Shown piece after piece: positions 54,401 through 64,000 of a DNA stretch of 64,000 nt. Under the pieces are notes generated by a model. It was not told the DNA's origin. It was given only the letters and a program-made list of their open reading frames with translations, and made no database searches. The stretch spans positions 188,440,742 to 188,504,741 of the forward strand of contig CM067369.1 in NCBI GenBank assembly GCA_034401795.1. The letters are read 5' to 3'. The translations under genes were made by a program, and so were the position numbers. The number at the start of each line of letters is the position of its first letter. Positions within the stretch are counted from its first letter, which is position 1. The stretch comes from Chaetoderma sp. LZ-2023a (Eukaryota; Mollusca; Caudofoveata; Chaetodermatida; Chaetodermatidae).

Positions 54401-56243
54401 CTCCGGTCTGTCGTGAAGATACAGACCTTTGTTCTGAGAAATCAGATCCCTTCTGTCTGGAAGAGGGATTGGATTGCAGACCAGAAGGTCCAGCAGATCC
54501 GTAAACCATGATCGGCCTGGCCAATGGGGAGCGATCAGTAGTACTTGGCATATGCTCTCTTTTATCTTTGCCCGAAATTTTGGGATGAGAATTGTTGGAG
54601 GATACGCATACGCATACATTCCCTTCCAACTTATCGCCAGTGCATCTACTGCTAGAGCTAGCAAGTCCGGGATCTGTGTCACGTATGTCACCATCTTTGA
54701 ATTTCCTTTCATCGCAAATAGATCCACATTTGGCTTGCCCCAATGTTTGAAGAGAACCTCCGCTACCGACTGGTTGAGCTGCCATTCCGTCAGACGACAA
54801 ACCATCCTTCGACTGAGAACATCTGCAAGGATGTTCAATCTTCCTGGAATGTGTGCTGCCCGAAGAATAATATTCCTCTCTTGGCACCACAGCAGAAGGT
54901 TCCATATCATCATGCACAACTCTGGTGATCTCATCCCGCCTTGGCGGTTCAAATAAGATACCACTGTTGAGTCATCTGTCCTTACTAAGACAATCTTGTC
55001 TCAGATTAAGTTCTCAAATTTCCGAAGTGCTAATGCCACCACTAATAATTCGAGAACATTTATGTGTTTCTGCGCATTGGTCCGATCCCATTCCCCTGAC
55101 ACTGACAGATTGTCCAGTACTGCTCCCCAACCCGTCCTCGATGCATCTGTAAAGATGGACATCTGTAGTTGAGGAGGTTGTAGAGGAACACCTCGCAGGA
55201 GATTCTGTTCTGATAACAACCACTGAAGATGGAATATCAACGGTTCTTTTACTGGTATCCTCAGAGACAACGGCTCCGTTCTCTGAGACCAGAATAACAT
55301 TAGGTACATCTGAATCAGCCTGCGTCTGAGTGCCGCATAAGGAACCACCTCCAGAGATACTAGTAAACCCTGTATTCTGAGAAATTGTCAGAAAGGCTCC
55401 TAGACTCCAGAACTGCAATCAAGCTCTTGACTCTGCTCTCCGCCGGAAAACTATGCCGTCCCCGAGATTGAAAAATATCCCCAGATACACAAACTCCTGG
55501 GATGGACTCAATTCTGATTTCTCTAGATTCACAATCCATCCTAGATCCTTTAGTAAGGCCAGGACTACCTGAAGATTGTTGCGGAGAGTGAGTGGATTCC
55601 CCGCCTTGAGCAGCCAGTCATCTATGTAAGTATGAACAGCCGTTTCTCCTGCGAAGGTAAGAAGTCATGGCGAGAACCACTTTGGTGAAGACCCTCGGGC
55701 TGTGGTCAGACCGAAAGGAAGCGCATTGAATTCCCAAACATTGTCCTGGAACGCAAAGTGAAGGTATTTCTGAAAAGGAATTGACATTGGAATATGAAAA
55801 TATGCATCCTTCAGATCTATCGATACTACCCACATGCCTTTTCTCAGCCCTGTCATCACCGCTGCCACAGTCTCCATCTGAAATTTTGGTGAAAGAATGA
55901 ATTTGTTCAGCGGTTTGAAGTTGAGAATCGGTCTCCAACCTCCGGTGCATTTCGGAACAAGGAAAATTATCGAATAGAAGCCCAGGGAGGACTGATTGCG
56001 GACTAAATGAATCGCATTCTTCTGCTCAGGATCCATGATTTCTGAGCAAATGGCATTTAGATGATCGGATTCCCTTGGAACCATACTGGAGCCGATGTTA
56101 ACGGAATTAACAATTGATGGATGAGCCAGTCCAGTTCGCAGCCGTTTCTTAGCCAATGACAGACTAAACAATCTTGCACGACCTGTTCCCACTGGTTTGA
56201 GAACAGTTGAAGGCTGCCTCCGATGGAAGGAACCTGCACACAA
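54360..56243 (-). pseudogene. DIRS B RT-RNase H polyprotein, frameshifted
   Basis: RT blocks: VPKCTGGWRPILNFKPLNKF, VSIDLKDAYFHIPMS, NALPFGL, then after a frame change the catalytic box YIDDWLLKAGNP (about 55625-55595), intact unlike element A. RNase H blocks: FTDASRTGWGAVLDN, INVLELLVVALALRKFE, VRTDDSTVVSYLNRQGG and HIPGRLNILADVLSR. The conserved region after RNase H is present (NVDLFAMKGNSKM, APHWPGRSWFTDLL). Frame changes at about 55665, 55420, 55000 and 54915. Element B keeps every catalytic acidic motif I can identify, so its lesions are frame and stop changes rather than active-site decay. Confidence 0.85.
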
Positions 56244-56271
56244 CTCACGGTCGATATTGCGCGATAAGACA

Positions 56272-58217
56272 TTAATTCACTTGGTTGAAGATTCTCGACT
56301 CCCTGCGTTCCTGGCGCCACCGGTACGGATCACAGCATCTTGGAATATGACGGCCCGAGGCGGCCGCCATGGCTATCCTTACGGTAAACGCCGCGACCCG
56401 AGCCGCCACCCTTCCTATCATCTTCATACGGCCTCTTATTAGAGGACTTGTATGAAGACGAATGGGCAGGTACCTGTGAACCGGATGCCCGATGGGTATC
56501 ATGGCCAGAAGGACGGAAGGGCGATCTTTGGCGCTGTCTCTGCTGCTCATGTCGATGCTGTTTGTAGGACTGTTGCGGCTGAGTTCTGTTCGTCGACTTC
56601 CACGACTTGTCGACAACCTCCTTCTCTGCCACCATAGATGCAACTTTGGAGAGGATTTGTCATGCCGAGCCGCCAAACAAGCCCAGACCAATGAAGATAA
56701 CGCAGCCCTCATCTCCGGTCCTGGTTCTACACAATCAACTCTGGGAGCAGCCTCTGGCACTTCCCCACCTTCCGCCACACAGGTCAGCATACCTTGCAGG
56801 ACAGTGTATCCGTGCGAGAGAGCGGCCATAGCCGCTCTCATCGCATCCTCAATGAAAGTTACCTCATTGAAGGGATCTTTGTTAGCTTGGGAAACCAGGG
56901 GTCAAGAACGACCCTTAGCTTTCCCAGCTAATGGCCTATTCAGCGCTTCTCTTTCCCCGACTGAAAGCCCAGGAACACGAGCATACTGATGGTAGGCCTG
57001 CTCTGGAAAGCGGACCCTACTCCTTATCCCCTTAGGGACCTTGGGCAATGAATACTCAGGCTGGACCAGACGGTAAGCCGTGACTTCTAACATGTCAGAA
57101 GTCTTGATTGTCCAAGGGAAGTTGGCATAGCCGAAGAGCCACTCAACAGAGTGCTAGCTGCACGCTCTGACCTCCACTCCATCACCGGATTGCGCTGAGA
57201 TTCCTGTACCGATGTCAACGCGAGACGGTTGAACATCCAGCCAAGGACCTGCACCCATTCATCTTCGGTGCAAAAAGATGATTCGTCCATTAATGGACTA
57301 CCATTCTCATTTTCCTTCTCACCCTTAGATGAAAAGGCCACCGACAATCCATGCTGAGAGCTATGGAACAAACCTCCCACTCGAAGCGGGTCCGTGGCTC
57401 GACTACTTGCGGCTCCAGTATCTAGCGAATCGCCAGATACGGAATCACCGCAATCTATCGGCTCTAGCATTGGAGCAGGGACTACGGCCGCCACTATGGC
57501 AGGAGATGGGACTCCGAGAGGAGCCATCATAACCGCATCCGCAACGACGATGGGAGCCGTATAACATGGCTCCGATGGCACTCTGGACTGAGCGAAATCC
57601 GGGTGAAAACTGTCCGATGGCATGTCGACATCTCCACCCGGTTGACAAACCTGTACAAAACCTGTGGATGATCCACGGGAGGTACCGGATTCTGTCACCT
57701 GTGAAAGCTCTGGCATGCCAGAGTCTTCCATCAGGAGGATATCTTCTTCCTCCGCCGTCAGCTCACGAGCCAAAGCAAGAGGAAGAACAGGTGTATGTCC
57801 CTCCGCAGAACAAGCCTGTAATGCTGCACAAGCCTGCATCAACAGGACTGTGGACTGAAAGGACTCAAACATCGCCTTGAATTGGGCTGCCAAAACACCC
57901 AAGGCTGAGTCCATCCGCTCATTCAGGCGCTCTTCCAGACCTTTGACTGACGCCCGATCCACTTTGGCCGCCTTGTCCCTTGCGATTCTCTCCAAACGTG
58001 CACGCAGATCGCAATCAAATTCCGACACCATCTCCGACGACCCCTTCGCGTATACATCGCAAGGGCTTCTAACTTTGCACTTCTCGCAGGCAACACAGTG
58101 ATGTCCTAAGAACTTGTGCTTCATGAAGCGGTTACAGCGCGAACAAAGCGTATCAGGCGGGGCCTTGCCTTGCCCCTTCACTTTCTGCGAAACAGAATAA
58201 CAATTAAAACGCTGCAC
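56272..58217 (-). pseudogene. DIRS B ORF1 (gag-like)
   Basis: A 376-codon frame (58217-57087) starts MQRFNCYSVSQKVKGQGK. It has a zinc-type cluster CSRCNRFMKHKFLGHHCVAC ...C, a charged coiled-coil-like stretch (RLERIARDKAAKVDRASVKG), and a long Pro/Ser/Glu-rich middle. It continues in another frame as PEYSLPKVPKGIRSRVRFPE (57093-56902) and AALSHGYTVLQGMLTCVAEG, then an Arg/Gln-rich tail (56635-56330). Probably a structural, nucleic-acid-binding protein. The frame breaks near 57090, 56900 and 56640. Confidence 0.7.
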
Positions 58218-58219
58218 AT

Positions 58220-58798
58220 GATAATATGATGACGAGCAACATGCACAATTAACTTGATTGTAATTTAAAATTGCTTACAAAACATTAACTTTCTCTCAAA
58301 TTAATGATAACCAAGTTTTAGGCAGGAAATATTTGAAAATTTTTAGAGTGGAAATTTTATAAACACAACATGGTAATTAACTAACATTAAAATAGCCAAG
58401 AAAATAAGACCGATCACTACAAACACCCTCGACAGTGAAGCGAGAGCTAAAGATCGGCTTAAAACAGTGCATAGACATGTCAAGCCAAAACACAACGTTA
58501 ATCATGGGTGCCGCCATCTTGGCTAAGGGCGCATCCATCTTGGAAGGAATAAGATTAAAAAGTTAACGGGTAACGGAGCGACTCCAACAATGGCTACCAT
58601 TTTAAAACAATGTGCCAATTTAAGGAAATTTCAAACAGTCATTACGGCACGAATGTATTAATTCTAGATTGATACAACCTTCCCCTGTGATGATTTTCCT
58701 TTCCCTTCCATAATGTCAGCGATCAAATCGTGCATAGAATTCCCAAAAAACACAAATTACGACTCGGGGGAAAAACGTGACAGTAAAGTCGAGCAAAA
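58220..58798. other. DIRS B 5' untranslated region
   Basis: AT-rich, no convincing ORF. It includes 'cgccatcttggctaagggcgcatccatcttgg' near 58510. Confidence 0.45.
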
Positions 58799-58799
58799 T

Positions 58800-58975
58800 A
58801 GACGAATCTGACTGTTGTTGGGAATTGACTCAGTACTTGGAGGCTACGGTAATTCCCACACACAGTATGGGCAGGACCATGGAGAGTATGGAGTTTTAAT
58901 TGTTTATTTTGAGCTAGACTAGATAATAGACATTATCATAATATAACATCTGGTAAGTATTGTTCGAGGTGAGGG
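58800..58975. repeat. DIRS element B terminal inverted repeat (high-coordinate end)
   Basis: Partner of 52466-52630. It ends 'aacatctggtaagtattgttcgaggtga', matching the right half of the ICR up to about 58971. Confidence 0.9.
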
Positions 58976-58999
58976 GATAGATGGATACTCTGAAAAGGT

Positions 59000-59620
59000 G
59001 AATTACGTCACATGTTAGCTGATGTCACTATCAAAATTACTTATCTCGATCACAAAAATCAAAAAGGCTGTCTAGTCTGTCGTCTTGAGTAGGAAAATTG
59101 ACTTATATGCATTTTCAGGTATAGTAGCTGTAACTTTCAGGGAATATTCTTCAATAATCTGGGAATCCAAAATCACTTGATACCAAATTTTCATTTGTCG
59201 TTATGGTGGCCATATTGGATTTCAAAATGGCCGCTATCTGAAAAACAGTTTTTCAACATTTTGACTCATTAATCGCCTAGTGTCTTGATTTTAGTGTCTA
59301 GGTATATGTTTTAATGCATGTCAGATCATGTATGATGGTTGATAGGCAATATCATAGTAATATGTTTAACCCTTTGAACCCTGAATACCAAGAATCTTAA
59401 TTTCTTAAAAGGCTATTATAAAGGATATGTTATTGAATATTTCATAATTAATTTAACTGGAACATGTTGCTACCATAGACAGCAACATAACCTAGTCAAA
59501 TTAACCTCAAAATATTGATCATAATAATTATTAAATCGTAAATGAGTGTTATATTCCAAACTTTCTTGTTTAAAAGGTTAAAAACGTATTTTTATAATAA
59601 TACATGGCCCAGGATAATTT
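59000..59620. mobile_element. Degraded MITE fragments
   Basis: 58976-59060 matches the CRE-bearing MITE end (gatggatactctgaaaaggtgaattacgtcac). 59340-59580 holds another hairpin ('ttgaatatttcataattaatttaactgg...cctagtcaaattaacctcaaaatattg'). Confidence 0.6.
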
Positions 59621-59757
59621 TAGAATCTCTGGATCAAAGTAAATTGAAAAGACGATCTAGCGCTTATCCTCAAATTTTATTTATAAAAAGCGCTGTCGTC
59701 TACTAACAAACAGACAAACTGCATATCTTTGCCATTTGGTAACACATGTAGTCAAGG

Positions 59758-62700
59758 ATGGAGAGTGAATTAGAATTGCCGGCAAAAAATAAACCAACTG
59801 ATTACAGTTTATGTATTAAATGCCAAGAATATAATAAGAAAGAAAGATTGACCACCCCCCCCCCCCCCGAGATGTAGAATCATATGATACATTTTTAGCG
59901 AATGTCAATAAAAGATCTGAATGGGGCAGTCATGATTTTATTAATGTAGGGAACAGATTAATAGGTATAACAGCATCGGACCTTTTGCAAAAGGGTGCTA
60001 AGTGGCATCGCAGCTGTTATAGTGAAACCACAGACAAGAACAAAGCTAAAAGAGACGAGATTAAGTATCTCAATAATCCTGAAAAACGTAAGGGGTGCCC
60101 AACCTTATCTGTAGAATCTAGTAGCGTACTACTGAGATCTGCCACAGAGCGTTTTGATCGTGAAAAGTGCTTTTTCTGTCAAGGTCAAAATACGGAAAAA
60201 GATAATGAAATTTTATATGCCTGTCGTAGTGAGAATAGCGGGATATCTGTCAAAGAGATAGTAGATAAAAGTGACAATGCATCCTGGAAAGTACATTGTC
60301 TATCACAAATCCTGCAAAACCACATACTGGAGAATTTATGTTCAAGGCCCTGAAAGACGCACTGAAACTAATCAGAATAGTGAGGAGACGATTTTCTTTA
60401 TAGCAGCAGAGATGGAATTTTACGATGAGTTGCATGAAAGAATAGAATCTGGAGACTATATAACGACTGTTCAGGCAGAAGAATTGTATTATAATATGAT
60501 GCGTGACCACGGAGTCACTGGTCATGCAATATCCAGACGAACACTAATAACAAACATAACACACAATTTACCAGACATTGAACTATTCCAACATAGAGGT
60601 AAATTACCTGGCGTCTTCCATTCAAAAAAATCTGGATGTGAAGCAGTCGATATTGCTATTTCTGAACAAGACATAAAAGGCGACCTTAATATAATATTTA
60701 AATGTGCCAAAATCATCAGAAGAGATAACTAAAGCCAGAAAAGAGAAACCGTGGGTATTCACAGGCTTTCTAGATGGTGTTGGCGAATCTGGATTGCAAG
60801 TAGAGGTATTAATGTTAAACAGATGGATCTTGCAAGGTTCTAAGGCTGCGACTACTGAGTTGCGAGATCAGTCTCTAAGAAAATCATGTGTCACAATTTC
60901 TCAAATGATGATGCAGGAATTTAAAACTTCAAAGCAAGTAGCATACACAACAAAATCCCAGTCTGAATTGTCTACTTTTCGTCGCCAATGTGAAAGTCCA
61001 TATGCAGTCGGATTATCATTGTGGATATATCACAATTTACGCAGCCAGACCGCTATAAATCTGCTCAGCCATTTATGTTGTGGAATATCATATAGTCGGG
61101 TGACCAGAATTTGTAGTCAGATAGCCAATGCTGTGCAAGAAAACATCAATAAAAAATGTATTTTTGTCCCAGTTAGTATTGTGAAAGGTAGAGCTATTCG
61201 GGCTTCCGCTGATAATGTTGACAAGAAAATTGATACTTTTGATGGAAAGTCAAGTTTCCATGCAATGGCAGCTTGTGTATATCAGCCAATATGTGCTGGA
61301 GAGACCTTGGTAGAACCACTTGATCTATATCAAGTTTCTGCTGGTGGCCTTTTAGGTGTTCCGAGCACATGCATCAAGATTCTTAAATGTGACTTAGAAG
61401 GCAGTCCCAAACCTCAATTCAGTCCCCATTATGCATCGTATAAAGTGGGTTCCTACGATGAACATTTTGATAGAGCGATAAAGCATGATATGTATTGGAT
61501 TATGGCAAGATATTTCAACAGATCTCAAACAGTTGATTTAAATTCGTCTGATGTAGAACCTAAAACAGTTGCCTCTGATGAAGTTACGATTCCTGCTTTT
61601 GATGTTACCAATATTTTGTCAGATAATGTACAAGGTATGCTTTCAGTAACTGACATATTAAATATGCCAGCAGTGCGAGAGGAGCACGAGTGTTTATTGA
61701 GTTCAGGTGAAATATCTGTACAAATGTCTCCACAAGTAGTAGATGATGAGAGAACAACGCAAATGATACCAGTGTGGGCTGCATACAACAGTCTTTTAAA
61801 CACACCTGAATGCACGAATCATTCCACTTTGATTGTTGATAAGGCATTTACTCTACCTATCATAAATGCCCCAGCACACGAATGGTCAACCCTGGTTACC
61901 ACTTTAGACCAACTTTGTAGATTGAACAGACTGGTGTCTGGTAATGGGTGGAAGCTTGTTGTCACATTTGACATGGATCTATACAAACGAGTGTTGAAGT
62001 TGTAATATTTGGATTCATGGTTCAAGGATCAGTTTGTTGTGTGTCCAGGTGCATTCCACACTTCATTATGTGCTCTCAGATGTTTGGGAAAGGCCATAGA
62101 CGGAAGCGGGATTGACGAGGCTTGGGTCGAAGCAGGTTTGTACAGTTCTGTGACTGTTAATCAAATTATAAATGGGAATCATTACAACAGAGCTATGGAA
62201 GCTCACGAAGTCACCCTGCAGGTATTGTTCGATCTTTGGATAGGAGTTTTTTGCTGAAAGGCCTGCTGTCCGCGTAGCTCTTGAAGAGAGTATTAAAATA
62301 CTGTCTGATGCATGCACATCGAAACAGAGCATTCGTGAGTCACATAAGGGATTATTAATCACACTTGAGTCACTTAATATAGAGAAACAGCTTGCCGACT
62401 TTGATGCTGAGCACAACACAGAGCCCATTTTCAAATGGGCACGAATGTACATGAAACAGGTCTTGACCTTACTGCAATTCCAGCATGCTACCCAGCTAGG
62501 TGACTGGTTCCTTCACCTGTTGTTACTTGAAAAACTGTGTGTATTTCTTTGCTTATGGGAGGCATGATTATGCACAGAATATTCCAGAATATATTGCACG
62601 AATGTGTCGGCTTCAAACTACTGATCCAGAAATCTGGCAGGACTTTATGGCACATGAATTCACTGTGAACACTTCCAACCAGATACCATTCACCCGCATC

Positions 62701-64000
62701 GGTATTGATCATGCTCAAGAACATGTAAACAAAAATCTCAAAGGTCAGGGTGCTATTGGTGGCATCACTCAGTCTCCTGCTACTCTTCTGAAGTTTTGTA
62801 TGTGCGCACCAGAATTAGCACGAATTGCCAATGAAACAGAGGCCATGGCTGACTTAAAGAAACAGAGTAAAATGGATCACCATGAACTCAATAAGTCAAC
62901 AACACTCAGGCAAGAACAAGCTATTAAAAAGCTATTTGATGTCCTAGCACCTTGTGGAATATTCAAGAGTGGCAATACAGCAATGGTTAAGCTTGTCACT
63001 AATGAGATAGTTCCTAAAGCTGTTGAGGAAAGCATCCTGTCCTGTGAGCTCGTGGGAAAATCTGCAATGCAGAAATTTGTTGATGAAAGAATATGTGGAA
63101 ATACAACTCTTTGGGACAAGATGACAAAATGTAAGTCGTTTACATGGACTTCTACAACCAAGGAGGTTAAAGTACAGGCAAAGTCTGATGGTTTAACCCT
63201 CCAGGCAACGTCTGGTCTAATGTCTCGACTACTTGTTGTAGCGCGCTCATCTCATGAAATAGATACGGAAGAGGTGATTGGTAATTATGAATTTACAACT
63301 GTTAATCGGACATTAATGAGACCAGAGGTTCTGTGCACCCAACATTAAATAAAGGCTCATTGATCTGTCTTAGAGAATCTTCCAGTGTCACCGATGGAGG
63401 ATTGCCAAGACAATCTCATTTCAGATGGTGCATATGGTTCCACAGATGTACAGCTCTGTCTAATTGTAGACGGTATGGCCGTAGTACAAGAACTCATGGC
63501 TGTCAAGTCATTTGAAAATGGTAAAGCCCTTGGCAAAGCTTATGTTGAGCTCACTGATATCAAATCACGTAATTACAATTCTGTAATGGTAATTTTTTAC
63601 AATTACGCTGTCGTTGGCTCATTAAAGGAATCAACACGTGAACGACGCAGGGGTGGAAAGGCACAGCCAAAAGATTATAATGTAGAAGACAATACCAAAA
63701 TTCCTGAATTAAAAGTATTCCTTGGAAGTGTAGCTACAAAAGATTCGTTGACACTATCTTGCACAGAGATTAATAGACCATTCTAAAATGTGTATGATAA
63801 CAGCCACACGCAAAGAAGTGATGTTCAACTACACCAATAATGCCACTCCTGGTGTCAGTACACAAGAAGAAGCCGATACCTTAATGATCTTGCATGCAGT
63901 GGAAGCAAATAAAGCTGGATATACTGTTCACATTTACAGTCAGGATGCAGATGTTTTGATTCTTGCGCCGAGACGTACAGCTCTTCTTGGCAAGAAATCT
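59758..64000 (+). pseudogene. Large uncharacterised protein family, locus II (broken; runs off the window)
   Basis: Starts at an ATG (59758) with LCIKCQEYNKKERL. A 14-C run (about 59856-59869) shifts the frame. WGSHDFINVGNRLIGITASD and KWHRSCYSETTDKNKAKRDE then continue a zinc-binding N-terminus (CFFCQ, then YHKSCKTTYWRIYVQ after a second shift near 60290). 60704-62005 is a 433-codon frame (SPYAVGLSLWIYHNLRSQTA, FDGKSSFHAMAACVYQP). An in-frame TAA (62003-62005) is followed by WFKDQFVVCPGAFHTSLCAL in the same frame. Shifts follow near 62255 and 62500. 62500-63348 has GIDHAQEHVNKNLKGQGAIG. 63385-63786 has CLIVDGMAVVQELMAVKSFE. 63787-64000 has EEADTLMILHAVEANKAGY and YSQDADVLILA. The block order matches locus I at 19113-22731, with low identity. 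Function unknown. Confidence 0.7.

Larger units (their letters stand above)
52431..58975 (-). mobile_element. DIRS1-like retrotransposon B, nearly complete but inactive
   Basis: Inverted terminal repeats of about 165 bp: 52466-52630 against 58800-58965 (ttacttgg/attaccatagcctcca region, gtcaattcccaacaacagtcagattcgtct). An internal complementary region at 52690-52800 joins inverses of the two outer ends. Minus-strand order is ORF1, RT-RNase H, tyrosine recombinase, ICR, ITR, the classical DIRS1 plan. No target duplication is expected for this class, and none was seen. On the right it abuts CRE-type MITE sequence (58975-59060), which is probably the insertion target. Confidence 0.9.

Noticed and set aside
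56452..58101. Several plus-strand ORFs opposite DIRS B ORF1
   Set aside because: Shadow frames of the gag-like ORF; no motifs of their own.

Overview
This window is metazoan nuclear DNA, most likely from a mollusc or another lophotrochozoan. Supporting signs are spliced genes with GT-AG introns, a BTB-BACK gene family, DIRS1-like tyrosine-recombinase retrotransposons, fragments of non-LTR retrotransposons, dense hairpin MITEs, and tandem ~150-bp repeats of the type seen in molluscan 'pearl'-like elements. The phrase 'ggtccaggtgagcg...ggcctcttg' (around 42440 and inverted near 42800) also looks like a repeat common in bivalve genomes. The species call is inference. I saw no tRNA or rRNA gene, CRISPR array or prokaryotic operon.

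Layout. (1) 1-10265: a ~6.05-kb tandem duplication. 1-4124 is repeated almost exactly at 6055-10173, and a run of exactly 500 N lies between the copies. Each copy holds a truncated reverse-transcriptase fragment, two MITEs and a small spliced-looking ORF. (2) 10265-12265: a MITE cluster. (3) 12265-19130 and 23508-30145: two arms of an older, interrupted segmental duplication. Each arm carries the same four exons (256, 221, 143 and 294 bp) of a BTB-BACK gene on the minus strand. Every exon join closes in phase. The three upstream exons are each preceded at the 3' splice site by a long (ATT)n tract, in both paralogs. (4) 19113-22731: a broken copy of a large uncharacterised multi-domain protein family. 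(5) 30145-34985: hairpin elements, a 98-bp perfect palindrome and more MITEs. (6) 34988-37460, minus strand: a transposase-like gene of an uncharacterised family, with one internal stop and one frameshift. (7) 38170-45000: tandem repeat arrays. (8) 43983-50078 and 52431-58975: two different DIRS1-like retrotransposons on the minus strand, both with inverted terminal repeats and an internal complementary region, and both inactivated. (9) 59758-64000, plus strand: a second broken copy of the large family in (4), running off the window.

How it works together. Nothing here forms a pathway. The only sequence that looks like a conserved cellular gene is the duplicated BTB-BACK gene, probably an adaptor of the type related to BTB/POZ serine-enriched protein. 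Nearly everything else is mobile DNA. The points most worth following up are the (ATT)n tracts at six splice acceptors, the two intact DIRS end structures with identifiable inactivating lesions, and the large uncharacterised family whose C-terminal motifs resemble a PIN/FEN-like nuclease layout.
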